This document shows positions 6,899 to 15,787 of a stretch of 38,618 nt of DNA, in pieces. Source of the stretch: a virus. The stretch covers positions 1 through 38,618 of the IMG/VR virus record IMGVR_UViG_3300030329_003326. The stretch is one strand, 5' to 3'. A program made the translations under genes and the position numbers. Under the pieces are notes generated by a model. That model did not search any database. It was not told the origin of the DNA and saw only the letters and a program-made list of their open reading frames with translations. Every line of letters begins with the position of its first letter. Within the stretch, counting starts at the first letter, position 1.

Positions 6899-9800
6899 TA
6901 TTCTAACTCCTCTTCAGCTTCTCTTAATAACATTTCATAATTTTGCTTAGCATCAAAAAGCTTGCCTTCGTATAACTCTGGCTCTAATTCTTTAAGCCTC
7001 TGAAAAGCTTGGTAGTGCAGAAAAGCCTCAGCTTCCTCAGCGTTTGATATTTGAGTAGTTACCTTTCCTTGTGTTTCTTTAAGATATTGAACAAAATCTT
7101 TATTATCTAAGTCTTCTGCTTTAAATAAAAAGCTATAATCTCTTTTAGGGTTAAAAAGCCAATCAGTCTCTAGGTTATACGTTTTAATAAATTTATGCGC
7201 TGATGTTTCTGCTAACCCTTCTGTAATTAGTTGTACATTTTCCAACATCATATTTTGAACCATCATTCTAACGTCCTCATCAGAGTCTGATTTAGCCCAT
7301 CTCTTAGAAAGCTTAAGATTTCCATTTTCGTCTAAGTTTAACTCAAGTCGCTCTCTACCATTTTCTCTGATAACGCGACCTTGGTCATCTCTAGCAATAT
7401 CAAAAATCATATTATTCATTAGCCATATAAAATTATTTTGACCGTTAGCAGCATTTACAAGCCATTTATCTATCCTACTAAGAGGTGCCCCCATTACTGT
7501 ATTTCTATTTTCTTCAAACTTATCAAACAAATTCAACCTAACAAGCTCGTCGACTATAAGGTTTCTTGCCTGCTGCCAAAAAGCAGGGTCTTCCATAATT
7601 TGAGAATACTTTTCAGGCACGTTACCCCAAAAAGCGCCTATTTCAGCAGAGTTCATAGTGTTTAGACCAAAAAGAGACCCAACTCCCTGTTTTTTAAGCA
7701 CAGGCTCTCCAAACAAATCTAATCTCGGTAAATTAATAGTGTAGTCATTAAAATAGTCCTTACCCATAATTAAATCTGAAATATTATTAAGTTTTTCCCT
7801 AGCCTCTTTTTCAGTATAGCCATTATCTTCCATAAAACTTGGAAGCTTTTTTTCTCTTTCTTCGTTAGCATAATTTTTTAAGCCTTCCAGAACGGATGAC
7901 GCTGTATCTCCCCCAAATACCTCTGCATACCCTCCAAAGAATGTTTTTTCAAATCTACGCCAAAGAATATTAGGGTCTTTTGTAAAAGAATACCTGCTAG
8001 GATTCACAAGACTAACATCTCTATATCCTTGTGTTTTATTATTATAGTCTTGACTTTCATAATAATAAGGGTCTATAATAGAGCCATAACTAAGCATCAT
8101 ATTAGGCATTAAAGAACTCCTAAAAGTCTCTAGCCAAAAATCCCACATACTTGTATTTCCGTGAATCAAATCTGAAGCCATATCTATTCCGCCTACAAAC
8201 GGATTCTCTAAATAAGTGTACGCAAGAGAAATCATCCCATTCTCAAATCTTTCCCAATCGCTAGGGTCTCCCTGCCCATCTAGGATAGACCCTAAAATAG
8301 ACATTATTTCATTTCCGGGAGAAAAACCTCTTGGGCTCCAACATTCAGTAGTGCCATCCAGAGTATAAGCGCAAACATCTCCGGGGTTTATGCGCTTTAT
8401 TTCATATATCATTTTCTCATAGTCACTCAACATCTCATAAGGCTTTGCCTTGAAATAGCCTCTGTACCCCTGCTCATTAGCCTCATCTAAAGGCGCCGGA
8501 GTACCATCCTCTCTATAGCCACCATACATATTATTAGCAAGAGAATACATTGTATAAGCAAATCCTGAGGCGGTAGTTTGTTTTGATGCTACGTCCGCAA
8601 ATATACCCCAATCTCCATATGCTAACCCTTTACCCATACCTTTAAACCCATCTTTACTTAGGAAACCTATGCCCGGAGTTCTATGATATATAGTCTTACC
8701 TATATTTACAGGGGTATTAAAAAATGGTATCCAAAACTGAAAAAATGTACCGACATTTCCAGACCTTTGCCTACTAGCCCAATCCCCTAGAGCTCCTAAT
8801 TTTGCTTGAAATGTAGAGTATTCAGCGCTTGCTATAGCTTCGTCTACTATTTTTTTTGGAGGGTCTTTTATAAGACTGTCAAACTCTCTCTTCCACTCTT
8901 TAGTCCCCGGTCTATAGCCGTTCTTTTTTAAATGCCTGAAAATATATTGTGCAACAAACGCCTCCTCGGCTGGCTGCCTGAAAAATATATCTATCGCCGC
9001 CTGACTTCTTTGAGGCGTCCTTATTAATTTTCCCCAAGCTCCGCCTATATATCCGTCGACACTAAATCTTTCTTTGGTATAAAAAGCATCTGTTTTTAAG
9101 TAGTTCTTATCCTCATATAGCATAGCCTTAATATTCTTATAAACAGTTCCGTGCTCACCTCTGTACTTACCACCAAAATAAGAACTAAAAGCTTGTTTTG
9201 TATATGCTAACGTTTCTCCAAAGAAACGAGACCTTTCAGGGGTTACTTGCATCCAAGCAGGTAGACTTTCCCACTCTTTACCGGTCAATTTTGAATATAT
9301 GTAGCCAGAAGGTCTTCTTATCGCAGGGGTAAGGGCGTATCTATCTAAGTTTGTTAGCACCGCGTCATAAAACGCAGATATAGGCTTATCTGTATATAAT
9401 AAAGCTTGATTACTTGAATTACCAATCGTACTTCTCACTACAGCACCTATAGAAAATAGCTTAGCATTCCTAGAAACCTCAACAAGAGAGTTTATTAAAT
9501 TATTAATTTTAGTAGGACTTTTGTCTTTCGACTGTAGCATTTTATTTACATCATCTAATATAAAATTTCCTTGAGCCGTAATAAGCTCGCCTTCACTAAA
9601 AATCATCGCAAGCTCGTCAGAGACAGGGTGCTTATGTATATTAAGCTTTCTGCCTGTAGTAGCACTGTGGGCGGTTAGAGACTTAAAAAATTTGGTAAAC
9701 TGAGACATAGCTGCTTCGTACTCGCTCATTCTCATTGTATGCTGATTATTTATAAGATTCCTACCTATAGCAGTCATAATTCTTTCAGCCGAAAGATATT

Positions 9801-12800
9801 CAGCCGCAGTAAACTCAAAGTTTCCAGCCGCAAGCTCATCATCTGTAACATTTAAAACCTTTCTAAGAACAGATTCTATAGTTTCTTTTTGTATAGATTC
9901 ATCATCTATATCTTTCCAGTTTTTCTTACCTAAAGCCCTTATCTCTTTATTTATCTCTTTACCTAGGAATCTACCAAGGTTTCCTATAAAATTTCTTAAA
10001 TCTTCAGGATATTTATCTAGATTAATATTTCCAGTATAATTATAAGCTTCATCCATTTTGCCGCTAGGTGGAGTAGGTTCTCCACCTTTCCCAGTAGGCT
10101 TGTTTGTTGCTGTTTGATTAGCTTTTCTGATATTGTCTTGAATAACTTTAAATTTAGAGTTGTACGAGTCCCCTATAAATCTTCTCAGTATTTCATTGTC
10201 ATCTTTATTTAATTTATTTTTACCAAAAAAGGTCTTAGTTAGGCTATTCCAGTTATTGTCTAGATATTTTTGCCAAGCATACAAATCTTTGTTCATATAA
10301 TCAGGGTCTGCAATAAATTTCTGCAGTAAAGTCCCAACAACCTCGTCTAATTCTTTTGAGACTAAGTCTATATTTTCTGGAGTTATTCCTTCCTTTTTTA
10401 ACTTTTCATCAAGAGCCTTTTTATTCTTATTATCAACCTTACCTTTTTTTAAAAAATTATTCATAAATTTTCTACCTTCTGGCTGTGCTAACAGTGCAGT
10501 TAGATACTCTTTAACGTTCCCTCCTAATATAGCCACCTCTCTAGACTCATAAGGAACAGCGAGGCTTCCTGTGCTTCCAAAAGTATTTAAGAAATTATTA
10601 TACGATGTATTGGCATCAGAAAGTTTCTTTTTCCCCCACTGATAACCCTTTACTCCGCCGTAAGCCATAAAAGGGCTTATCATTAAGCCGTCAAAAGTCA
10701 GCTCTCCAATAAGCCTAGATATCTCTTGACTATTCTGCTCACTCTCGGGAAGATTAGAATACGTTACGATATCTCCAATTTTATTGCCAGAAGTGTACAA
10801 CAAAGAGCCAAATATAGCAGTTCCAAATGTTTTTACAGCGTATTCATAAGCTTTCGGAGAAGCAGTCTTCATCCATTGCAAGCCTTTAGCTCCGGAAACG
10901 GTCAATGCTATATTCATAGGAGTTACAAGCTCTCCACCTTTTTGACCAACGGTAGTAAAGCCTTTCATAAAATTTGTCCAAGCTCCTACATCCATAGACA
11001 TAGCATCCATAGGGAGTAATCCTTGGTCGTCCATATCTTTGACAAACTGAATAATCTTATCGTCACTGTATAGTATATTTTGGTAAAACCAATCTTCAAA
11101 TATAGAACGATGAGACCACACTTCTCCTCCTAAAGCGTCTTTCCAGATAGTAGGACTGTAAAACGCAGACACTATTGATTCAAGTATTCCATAATCCCAA
11201 GAATCTGTCATAGTTTGCAACTTAAAAAATTCCCTCATACCTATAATTCCGCCAGCTTCTATCTCTTCTTTTTGCTTTTTGCTCCCAGCTACTGTCCTTT
11301 CTCCGTATTCTCTAGTCCAAGCCTTTTCAAAGGAGCGAAACTCGTTCATTATAGAAGGTATATTATTTTGACCAGAATAAGCTTCTTCAATTTCTTTTAA
11401 CCTATTTATGCCTCCTTGTTCAGAAAAAGCTGTATTAGCTAGGAAAAACTTTAAATTTCTTAAATACCTAGCTTGAGTTCTTACATCAGATTTTGTTAGC
11501 ACGTCTGCGGCTTCTAGGTCAGCTTTACTATATTCAGAACCATCGTCCCATCCATTATAATAATAAAACTCTTGCTTACTTAAAGGCTCCCAATTTGGAT
11601 TGCCTTCTGTGAATTGAAGGTACATATCATAAGCATCTGCCCTGCTAGGAACGACATAATCTCCAGTTTTATCAAAATAAGTATCAACTAAAGCTTTCAT
11701 CAGATTAACAACTTCTCTTTTATTCTCATCCCCGTAAAGAGTATTAAAAGAGACAATCTGTGCTTTGACTTTCTGCATTTCCTGCTCAATAGAATAAGGG
11801 CTCACCCAATTAGGACTATCTAGGTCTGCACCCCTTTCGACGCCTTGAAGCCATTGTACTTGCTGCATTATCTTTTCCCAAGCTAAATACTTTTCAGTAC
11901 CTACCTCCATACTGGTTCCATCTGTGTATTGCGCTATTATTTTATCAGGAACACTATGAGTTCTAGTTACACTTAGAACAGTTCTACCTAAGTCGTCAAT
12001 AGTTCTAGTAAATTCAAAAACATCCTCGCTAAATATTTCACTTATAGGTAAACCGTCTTCAGGGTTAATCCAGTTTAAAACTCCTTTCTGAATACTTGTG
12101 CCTCTTCCAGATAAAATCTCTGCCATACTAACATCACCCTTTTGTATAGATTGCATTAAAACAGGGTCTTTTCGAATCTCGCTAGGAGTGATAGATACGG
12201 GCTCACTATATATAAAAGTATTGCCTAGCTTAACTTTTCCAGCTTCATAATAATTTTTTAAATCAAGTTCTGTGCCTCCAGCCCCAAAAACAGACGAAGA
12301 AGACAATATCTCTTGGATATTCACCTTCTTTGTAATACCTTTATTACCTTCTTCTGCGGTATAGTTTGAAAAGGTTACTTCTTGACCATCGGAGCTAACA
12401 GAAGAGACATATATACCATAATCTAAACCGCCCCACTCTTCATCTATTTTGTAAGGGTCAGGGTAAGGTTTCCCGTCTATAAATAACTGCATAGTATGTC
12501 CACCCCCTATCTGAAATCCTTTATTTTCAGATTCAGGAATAGGAACCCAGAGCCCATCGCCACCCTTATCATCCATATTATTTATATACTGGTACTTATT
12601 CAGCTCTTTTGCAATCGCCAACTTAATATCCTCATCTTCTGCATTATTGTATTCATCAATTAAATTATTCAAATTCCATATAGCCTCGTCCCACTCAGCC
12701 CTAAGAGTTTCTTGCATTTGGACAGTCATATTATCCCATCCGGGTATTCTATTTATACCCTTTTTAACTTTCTTGATTTCACTACCATCAGGGTTGAAAT

Positions 12801-13485
12801 GTATATATTCTCCCCCATCGTCTACCATAGGTATAAATCTGGAATTTTCTCTAATCATTGTTGGCTGACCCCCTCCGCTTAATCCGTACGCAAATCCCTT
12901 AGGGGCGAGTACATATTGTATTGTTCTAGGGTTGCCAAACTCATCTTCAACATTAATAGTATGAAAATTTTTAGAATAGTCTGTATTTGGGTCAAACCCA
13001 TTTACAGATACGAAATTAAAATCTTCAGCAAGGTAGTCGAAAACCTCATCTCTTGCATTGATTTTGTCGTGGAATTTAAAGTTTATATCATCATACTTAC
13101 TAACTTCTCCGGGGCGCTTTCCGTATCTTTCTACATACTCGGCTTCACTCATCCTTGAAGTAATGCTTTTATTAAGAGTCTCGTCAAATTTATAAGAACC
13201 AGTTAGACCTTGAGCTACCATACTTGGGCTATAAAGATTAGTGCTCATCCCAATTATTTTACTAGGAAGGTTCTCTAAGTCTACATTAAACTCTAAATCT
13301 CCCCAATTAAGTGCAGTTGTAGTCTTTTTCTTCTTCTTTTTCTCAGACAGAATAAGAGCCCTCGCATCGTCCCCTGAGAGTTTTTTATCTTTTTCAATAT
13401 CGGGAGATACGTCAGCTACGCTGGTTTTAATTTCCTCGTCTTCTCTTTCGTCTAACTGAGAATATAGTTCGTCTGTTTTAGCCAC
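6898..13485 (-). CDS. Giant internal virion (ejection) protein, 2195 aa
   Basis: The longest gene in the genome, with a GTG start at 13485. The N-terminus is acidic and Lys-rich. A hydrophobic stretch lies near residues 850-900 (KTFGTAIFGSLLYTSGNKIG). Around residues 1340-1700 is a region (KLFSIGAVVRSTIGNSSNQA, then FFQFWIPFFNTPVNIGKTIY) resembling the large-polyvalent-protein LPD38 module found in giant phage ejection proteins. The C-terminus is acidic and helical. Its place after the nozzle and two coiled-coil proteins matches the internal core proteins of T7-like and N4-like podoviruses, which are ejected ahead of the DNA. I see no clear lytic transglycosylase, protease or RNA polymerase motif. 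Confidence 0.75.
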   Translation of the reverse strand: MAKTDELYSQLDEREDEEIKTSVADVSPDIEKDKKLSGDDARALILSEKKKKKKTTTALNWGDLEFNVDLENLPSKIIGMSTNLYSPSMVAQGLTGSYKFDETLNKSITSRMSEAEYVERYGKRPGEVSKYDDINFKFHDKINARDEVFDYLAEDFNFVSVNGFDPNTDYSKNFHTINVEDEFGNPRTIQYVLAPKGFAYGLSGGGQPTMIRENSRFIPMVDDGGEYIHFNPDGSEIKKVKKGINRIPGWDNMTVQMQETLRAEWDEAIWNLNNLIDEYNNAEDEDIKLAIAKELNKYQYINNMDDKGGDGLWVPIPESENKGFQIGGGHTMQLFIDGKPYPDPYKIDEEWGGLDYGIYVSSVSSDGQEVTFSNYTAEEGNKGITKKVNIQEILSSSSVFGAGGTELDLKNYYEAGKVKLGNTFIYSEPVSITPSEIRKDPVLMQSIQKGDVSMAEILSGRGTSIQKGVLNWINPEDGLPISEIFSEDVFEFTRTIDDLGRTVLSVTRTHSVPDKIIAQYTDGTSMEVGTEKYLAWEKIMQQVQWLQGVERGADLDSPNWVSPYSIEQEMQKVKAQIVSFNTLYGDENKREVVNLMKALVDTYFDKTGDYVVPSRADAYDMYLQFTEGNPNWEPLSKQEFYYYNGWDDGSEYSKADLEAADVLTKSDVRTQARYLRNLKFFLANTAFSEQGGINRLKEIEEAYSGQNNIPSIMNEFRSFEKAWTREYGERTVAGSKKQKEEIEAGGIIGMREFFKLQTMTDSWDYGILESIVSAFYSPTIWKDALGGEVWSHRSIFEDWFYQNILYSDDKIIQFVKDMDDQGLLPMDAMSMDVGAWTNFMKGFTTVGQKGGELVTPMNIALTVSGAKGLQWMKTASPKAYEYAVKTFGTAIFGSLLYTSGNKIGDIVTYSNLPESEQNSQEISRLIGELTFDGLMISPFMAYGGVKGYQWGKKKLSDANTSYNNFLNTFGSTGSLAVPYESREVAILGGNVKEYLTALLAQPEGRKFMNNFLKKGKVDNKNKKALDEKLKKEGITPENIDLVSKELDEVVGTLLQKFIADPDYMNKDLYAWQKYLDNNWNSLTKTFFGKNKLNKDDNEILRRFIGDSYNSKFKVIQDNIRKANQTATNKPTGKGGEPTPPSGKMDEAYNYTGNINLDKYPEDLRNFIGNLGRFLGKEINKEIRALGKKNWKDIDDESIQKETIESVLRKVLNVTDDELAAGNFEFTAAEYLSAERIMTAIGRNLINNQHTMRMSEYEAAMSQFTKFFKSLTAHSATTGRKLNIHKHPVSDELAMIFSEGELITAQGNFILDDVNKMLQSKDKSPTKINNLINSLVEVSRNAKLFSIGAVVRSTIGNSSNQALLYTDKPISAFYDAVLTNLDRYALTPAIRRPSGYIYSKLTGKEWESLPAWMQVTPERSRFFGETLAYTKQAFSSYFGGKYRGEHGTVYKNIKAMLYEDKNYLKTDAFYTKERFSVDGYIGGAWGKLIRTPQRSQAAIDIFFRQPAEEAFVAQYIFRHLKKNGYRPGTKEWKREFDSLIKDPPKKIVDEAIASAEYSTFQAKLGALGDWASRQRSGNVGTFFQFWIPFFNTPVNIGKTIYHRTPGIGFLSKDGFKGMGKGLAYGDWGIFADVASKQTTASGFAYTMYSLANNMYGGYREDGTPAPLDEANEQGYRGYFKAKPYEMLSDYEKMIYEIKRINPGDVCAYTLDGTTECWSPRGFSPGNEIMSILGSILDGQGDPSDWERFENGMISLAYTYLENPFVGGIDMASDLIHGNTSMWDFWLETFRSSLMPNMMLSYGSIIDPYYYESQDYNNKTQGYRDVSLVNPSRYSFTKDPNILWRRFEKTFFGGYAEVFGGDTASSVLEGLKNYANEEREKKLPSFMEDNGYTEKEAREKLNNISDLIMGKDYFNDYTINLPRLDLFGEPVLKKQGVGSLFGLNTMNSAEIGAFWGNVPEKYSQIMEDPAFWQQARNLIVDELVRLNLFDKFEENRNTVMGAPLSRIDKWLVNAANGQNNFIWLMNNMIFDIARDDQGRVIRENGRERLELNLDENGNLKLSKRWAKSDSDEDVRMMVQNMMLENVQLITEGLAETSAHKFIKTYNLETDWLFNPKRDYSFLFKAEDLDNKDFVQYLKETQGKVTTQISNAEEAEAFLHYQAFQRLKELEPELYEGKLFDAKQNYEMLLREAEEELE

Positions 13486-13488
13486 TAT

Positions 13489-14913
13489 CTAGCTCTCTTC
13501 CTCATCGTCTTTCTTTATTGAAAAATCTTGATAGTAGGGAAAGCTCATTAATGGAGTCCCTATTCCGGGGTTCTCTATCTCTTTTAAATAGCTTTCATTT
13601 TTTACTCTTTCTTTAGTCTTAGAATCTATTATAAACTCTCTATTGTCTATTATAAACTCTCTATTATCTATAGCGGGTTCATATCCAAGCTTGGCAAAGT
13701 TAAGATTAAAAAGACTGCTCCGCATTCTGCTCAATTCTTTCAAAACACCATCTCTCTTTTTTTCAATATTTGCGACATCAGTAGCTTCTTTACTTATAAT
13801 GTCTATATGCTCATAGATTTCAGGATATATTGTCTTTAAACCCTCATAACTTGCGCTTACCAATTCGCCGCCTCGCCCTGTTGGAGAATCGGCAGGTAAA
13901 TAAAACCCTTCCATATACTCCTTTAAAGTAATACTATCTTCACCGCCATAGACACTACCAAGCAATGCATCTGCGGTATTAACATCTAAATCTAAATTTT
14001 TTGATGCAGTTTCTTTCAATAGAGGGGTGTCCCACACAGCATCTGATACATTGTAATTTACTCCATTATTAAGCTCTTTATATATCATTAGCTTCTTAAT
14101 AAGGCTCTCAACAGTTTTATCATCTGCAAGCTTTGTAATATTTGTCTTTTTCAAAAGATTAATTGCTTGCAGAGCTTCAAAAGTTGCATCATCTAAGTCA
14201 AACGCTGCTTTTAATTGCGCTCTTTTCAATTCAACCTTTTTTAAAGCTTCTATCTCGGCAAGGTCATTTTCTATAGATTCTTCTAGTCCACTTTTATACT
14301 CCTCAGTGATAGGGTTTAATCTACTCAAGTCTTCTTTTTCAGCCTCCAGCTCCGACTGATACGCAATTTTCTGACCAGTAAGAGCACTAATAGTAGCATC
14401 ATAATTATCTAGCTCACCCATAACTGTTTCTATAGTAGGAAATTTAAGCCCTTGCACTAGAAGTTTTTCATTTACTTTTTCTTTATCTGTTGCCTTTAAA
14501 TTATTATAATAAATATCCCATCTCTTAACAATTTCAGTCGCTTTATCGTACTTTTTACGAACATCGCTACCTTCATCCATCTTAGCAGGATTAAACATAG
14601 ATTCGACATCCATATCACTGGAAACACCAGAAAGAAAGCTCTCAACAGCAGGACTTATATTAGGCTTAAAGACGTTTTTACCAGCCTTGATGCCTTTTAC
14701 ATACATAAGCATATCTTGAGCGTATTCTTTTACCTCGGTATTTTCTCCAGATTGACTTACAATTTCCTTCCAATACTCAACTTCAGCTTTATAGTTGTCT
14801 TCTGTTATCTTATTTTGAGCCTTTTGGGCGGCAATATCTTTCTTCTTTTTCTTCTCCTTGCCCTTAATAAAACCTTCTATAAACTTACCTACTAATAATC
14901 CGGGGTTAGCCAT
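13489..14913 (-). CDS. Probable internal virion (ejection) protein, 474 aa
   Basis: A mostly helical, acidic protein with a basic N-terminal patch (GKFIEGFIKGKEKKKKKD) and a long coiled coil around residues 190-250. ATG at 14913 follows a GGGAGAAG site. It lies between the 290-residue coiled-coil protein and the giant 2195-residue protein, in the gene block typical of podovirus ejection proteins. A 21-bp tandem duplication near the 3' end gives the peptide repeat IIDNREF twice. The family is not recognised; the role is inferred from position and build. Confidence 0.65.
   Translation of the reverse strand: MANPGLLVGKFIEGFIKGKEKKKKKDIAAQKAQNKITEDNYKAEVEYWKEIVSQSGENTEVKEYAQDMLMYVKGIKAGKNVFKPNISPAVESFLSGVSSDMDVESMFNPAKMDEGSDVRKKYDKATEIVKRWDIYYNNLKATDKEKVNEKLLVQGLKFPTIETVMGELDNYDATISALTGQKIAYQSELEAEKEDLSRLNPITEEYKSGLEESIENDLAEIEALKKVELKRAQLKAAFDLDDATFEALQAINLLKKTNITKLADDKTVESLIKKLMIYKELNNGVNYNVSDAVWDTPLLKETASKNLDLDVNTADALLGSVYGGEDSITLKEYMEGFYLPADSPTGRGGELVSASYEGLKTIYPEIYEHIDIISKEATDVANIEKKRDGVLKELSRMRSSLFNLNFAKLGYEPAIDNREFIIDNREFIIDSKTKERVKNESYLKEIENPGIGTPLMSFPYYQDFSIKKDDEEES
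13625..13666. repeat. Tandem 21-bp repeat, two copies
   Basis: Two adjacent 21-base units (13625-13645 and 13646-13666) differ only in the last base. They encode a repeated 7-residue unit (NREFIID) near the C-terminus of the 474-residue protein. The in-frame duplication looks recent and could vary in copy number between related phages. Confidence 0.9.
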
Positions 14914-15786
14914 CTATTCTTCTCCCTCTATTTCGCCACCAAGACGTCTAATTTCGCCACCTAACCTATTAACAAGACCAAAAACGTTAGTTCCTCCCGC
15001 AGCTTCTCCAATACCTTGAGCAAAACTGCCCCAAGCTGCGCTTTTAGCTGCATCTGTCTGAGCTTTAGCTCCTACCTTAGCCACTTTTAACTGATTAGCT
15101 AAACTCTCTCTATGCTTCATAAGGTCTTGCTGCATTTGCTTCATACCTTGAGATAAACTTTCAGCAGTCCACCCTTGCTCTGCACCAAACTGTGCTAACT
15201 GCCCTACAGTCTGAGAGTGAATAGCTTGACCTTGCAAGCCTAGGTCTGCTATCGTCCTTGCAACATTTTCAGTACCTTGAGAGCTCATAATCCTAGCCTC
15301 TTCAGGACTATAGCCCTGTGCTAACAACGCATCTCTTTGAGCTCTTATAGTTTCGCCAGATACTCTAGCTGTTTGCTTTTGAGCAATCTCAGTTTGCCTA
15401 GCGGTTGTGTCTATAGCTGCTTGTTTAGCTGTAGCCACCGCTTCGTGAGCCTTCAAGTCTAATCGCTTAGCTTCTTTATCAGCTCGTATCTTATCTTGAT
15501 ATTCAGACGAAGAATATATGCCTCCCCCTGAATATTCTCTAGAGCGTTCAACTAATACATCTGAGTTAGTATTATACGCGCTCCTGCTAGTATCAAGACT
15601 GCCGTCGGGTCTATAAGCCAGCATCATATACTTACGATGCTTGTCTGTGCCATAATTTTTATTGCTTCTCCACCTTCTTGAGTATAATTTATACTTAGTT
15701 CCATCTTCGCCATAATAAGTTTTAATATACTTTTCTTGATATTTATATCCGTGCTTACGCGCAGACTTGGTTGCGGGAATAGCCAT
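14914..15786 (-). CDS. Probable internal virion protein, coiled coil, 290 aa
   Basis: The N-terminus is basic and Tyr-rich. From residue about 100 the protein is a long Ala/Gln-rich helical region (KAHEAVATAKQAAIDTTARQ) typical of T7 gp14-like ejection proteins. The C-terminus is Gly-rich and repeats RLGGEI twice, after a weakly hydrophobic stretch (GSFAQGIGEAAGGTNVFGLV) that could insert into membranes. ATG 15786 is preceded by GGAG and overlaps the end of the nozzle gene region. It would be ejected with DNA and help form the channel across the envelope. Confidence 0.6.
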   Translation of the reverse strand: MAIPATKSARKHGYKYQEKYIKTYYGEDGTKYKLYSRRWRSNKNYGTDKHRKYMMLAYRPDGSLDTSRSAYNTNSDVLVERSREYSGGGIYSSSEYQDKIRADKEAKRLDLKAHEAVATAKQAAIDTTARQTEIAQKQTARVSGETIRAQRDALLAQGYSPEEARIMSSQGTENVARTIADLGLQGQAIHSQTVGQLAQFGAEQGWTAESLSQGMKQMQQDLMKHRESLANQLKVAKVGAKAQTDAAKSAAWGSFAQGIGEAAGGTNVFGLVNRLGGEIRRLGGEIEGEE

Positions 15787-15787
15787 C

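Noticed and set aside
6898-13485. N4-type virion RNA polymerase in the giant protein
   Set aside because: The capsid is of N4-gp56 type and the protein is large, but I find no polymerase motifs, and position and length fit an ejection protein.
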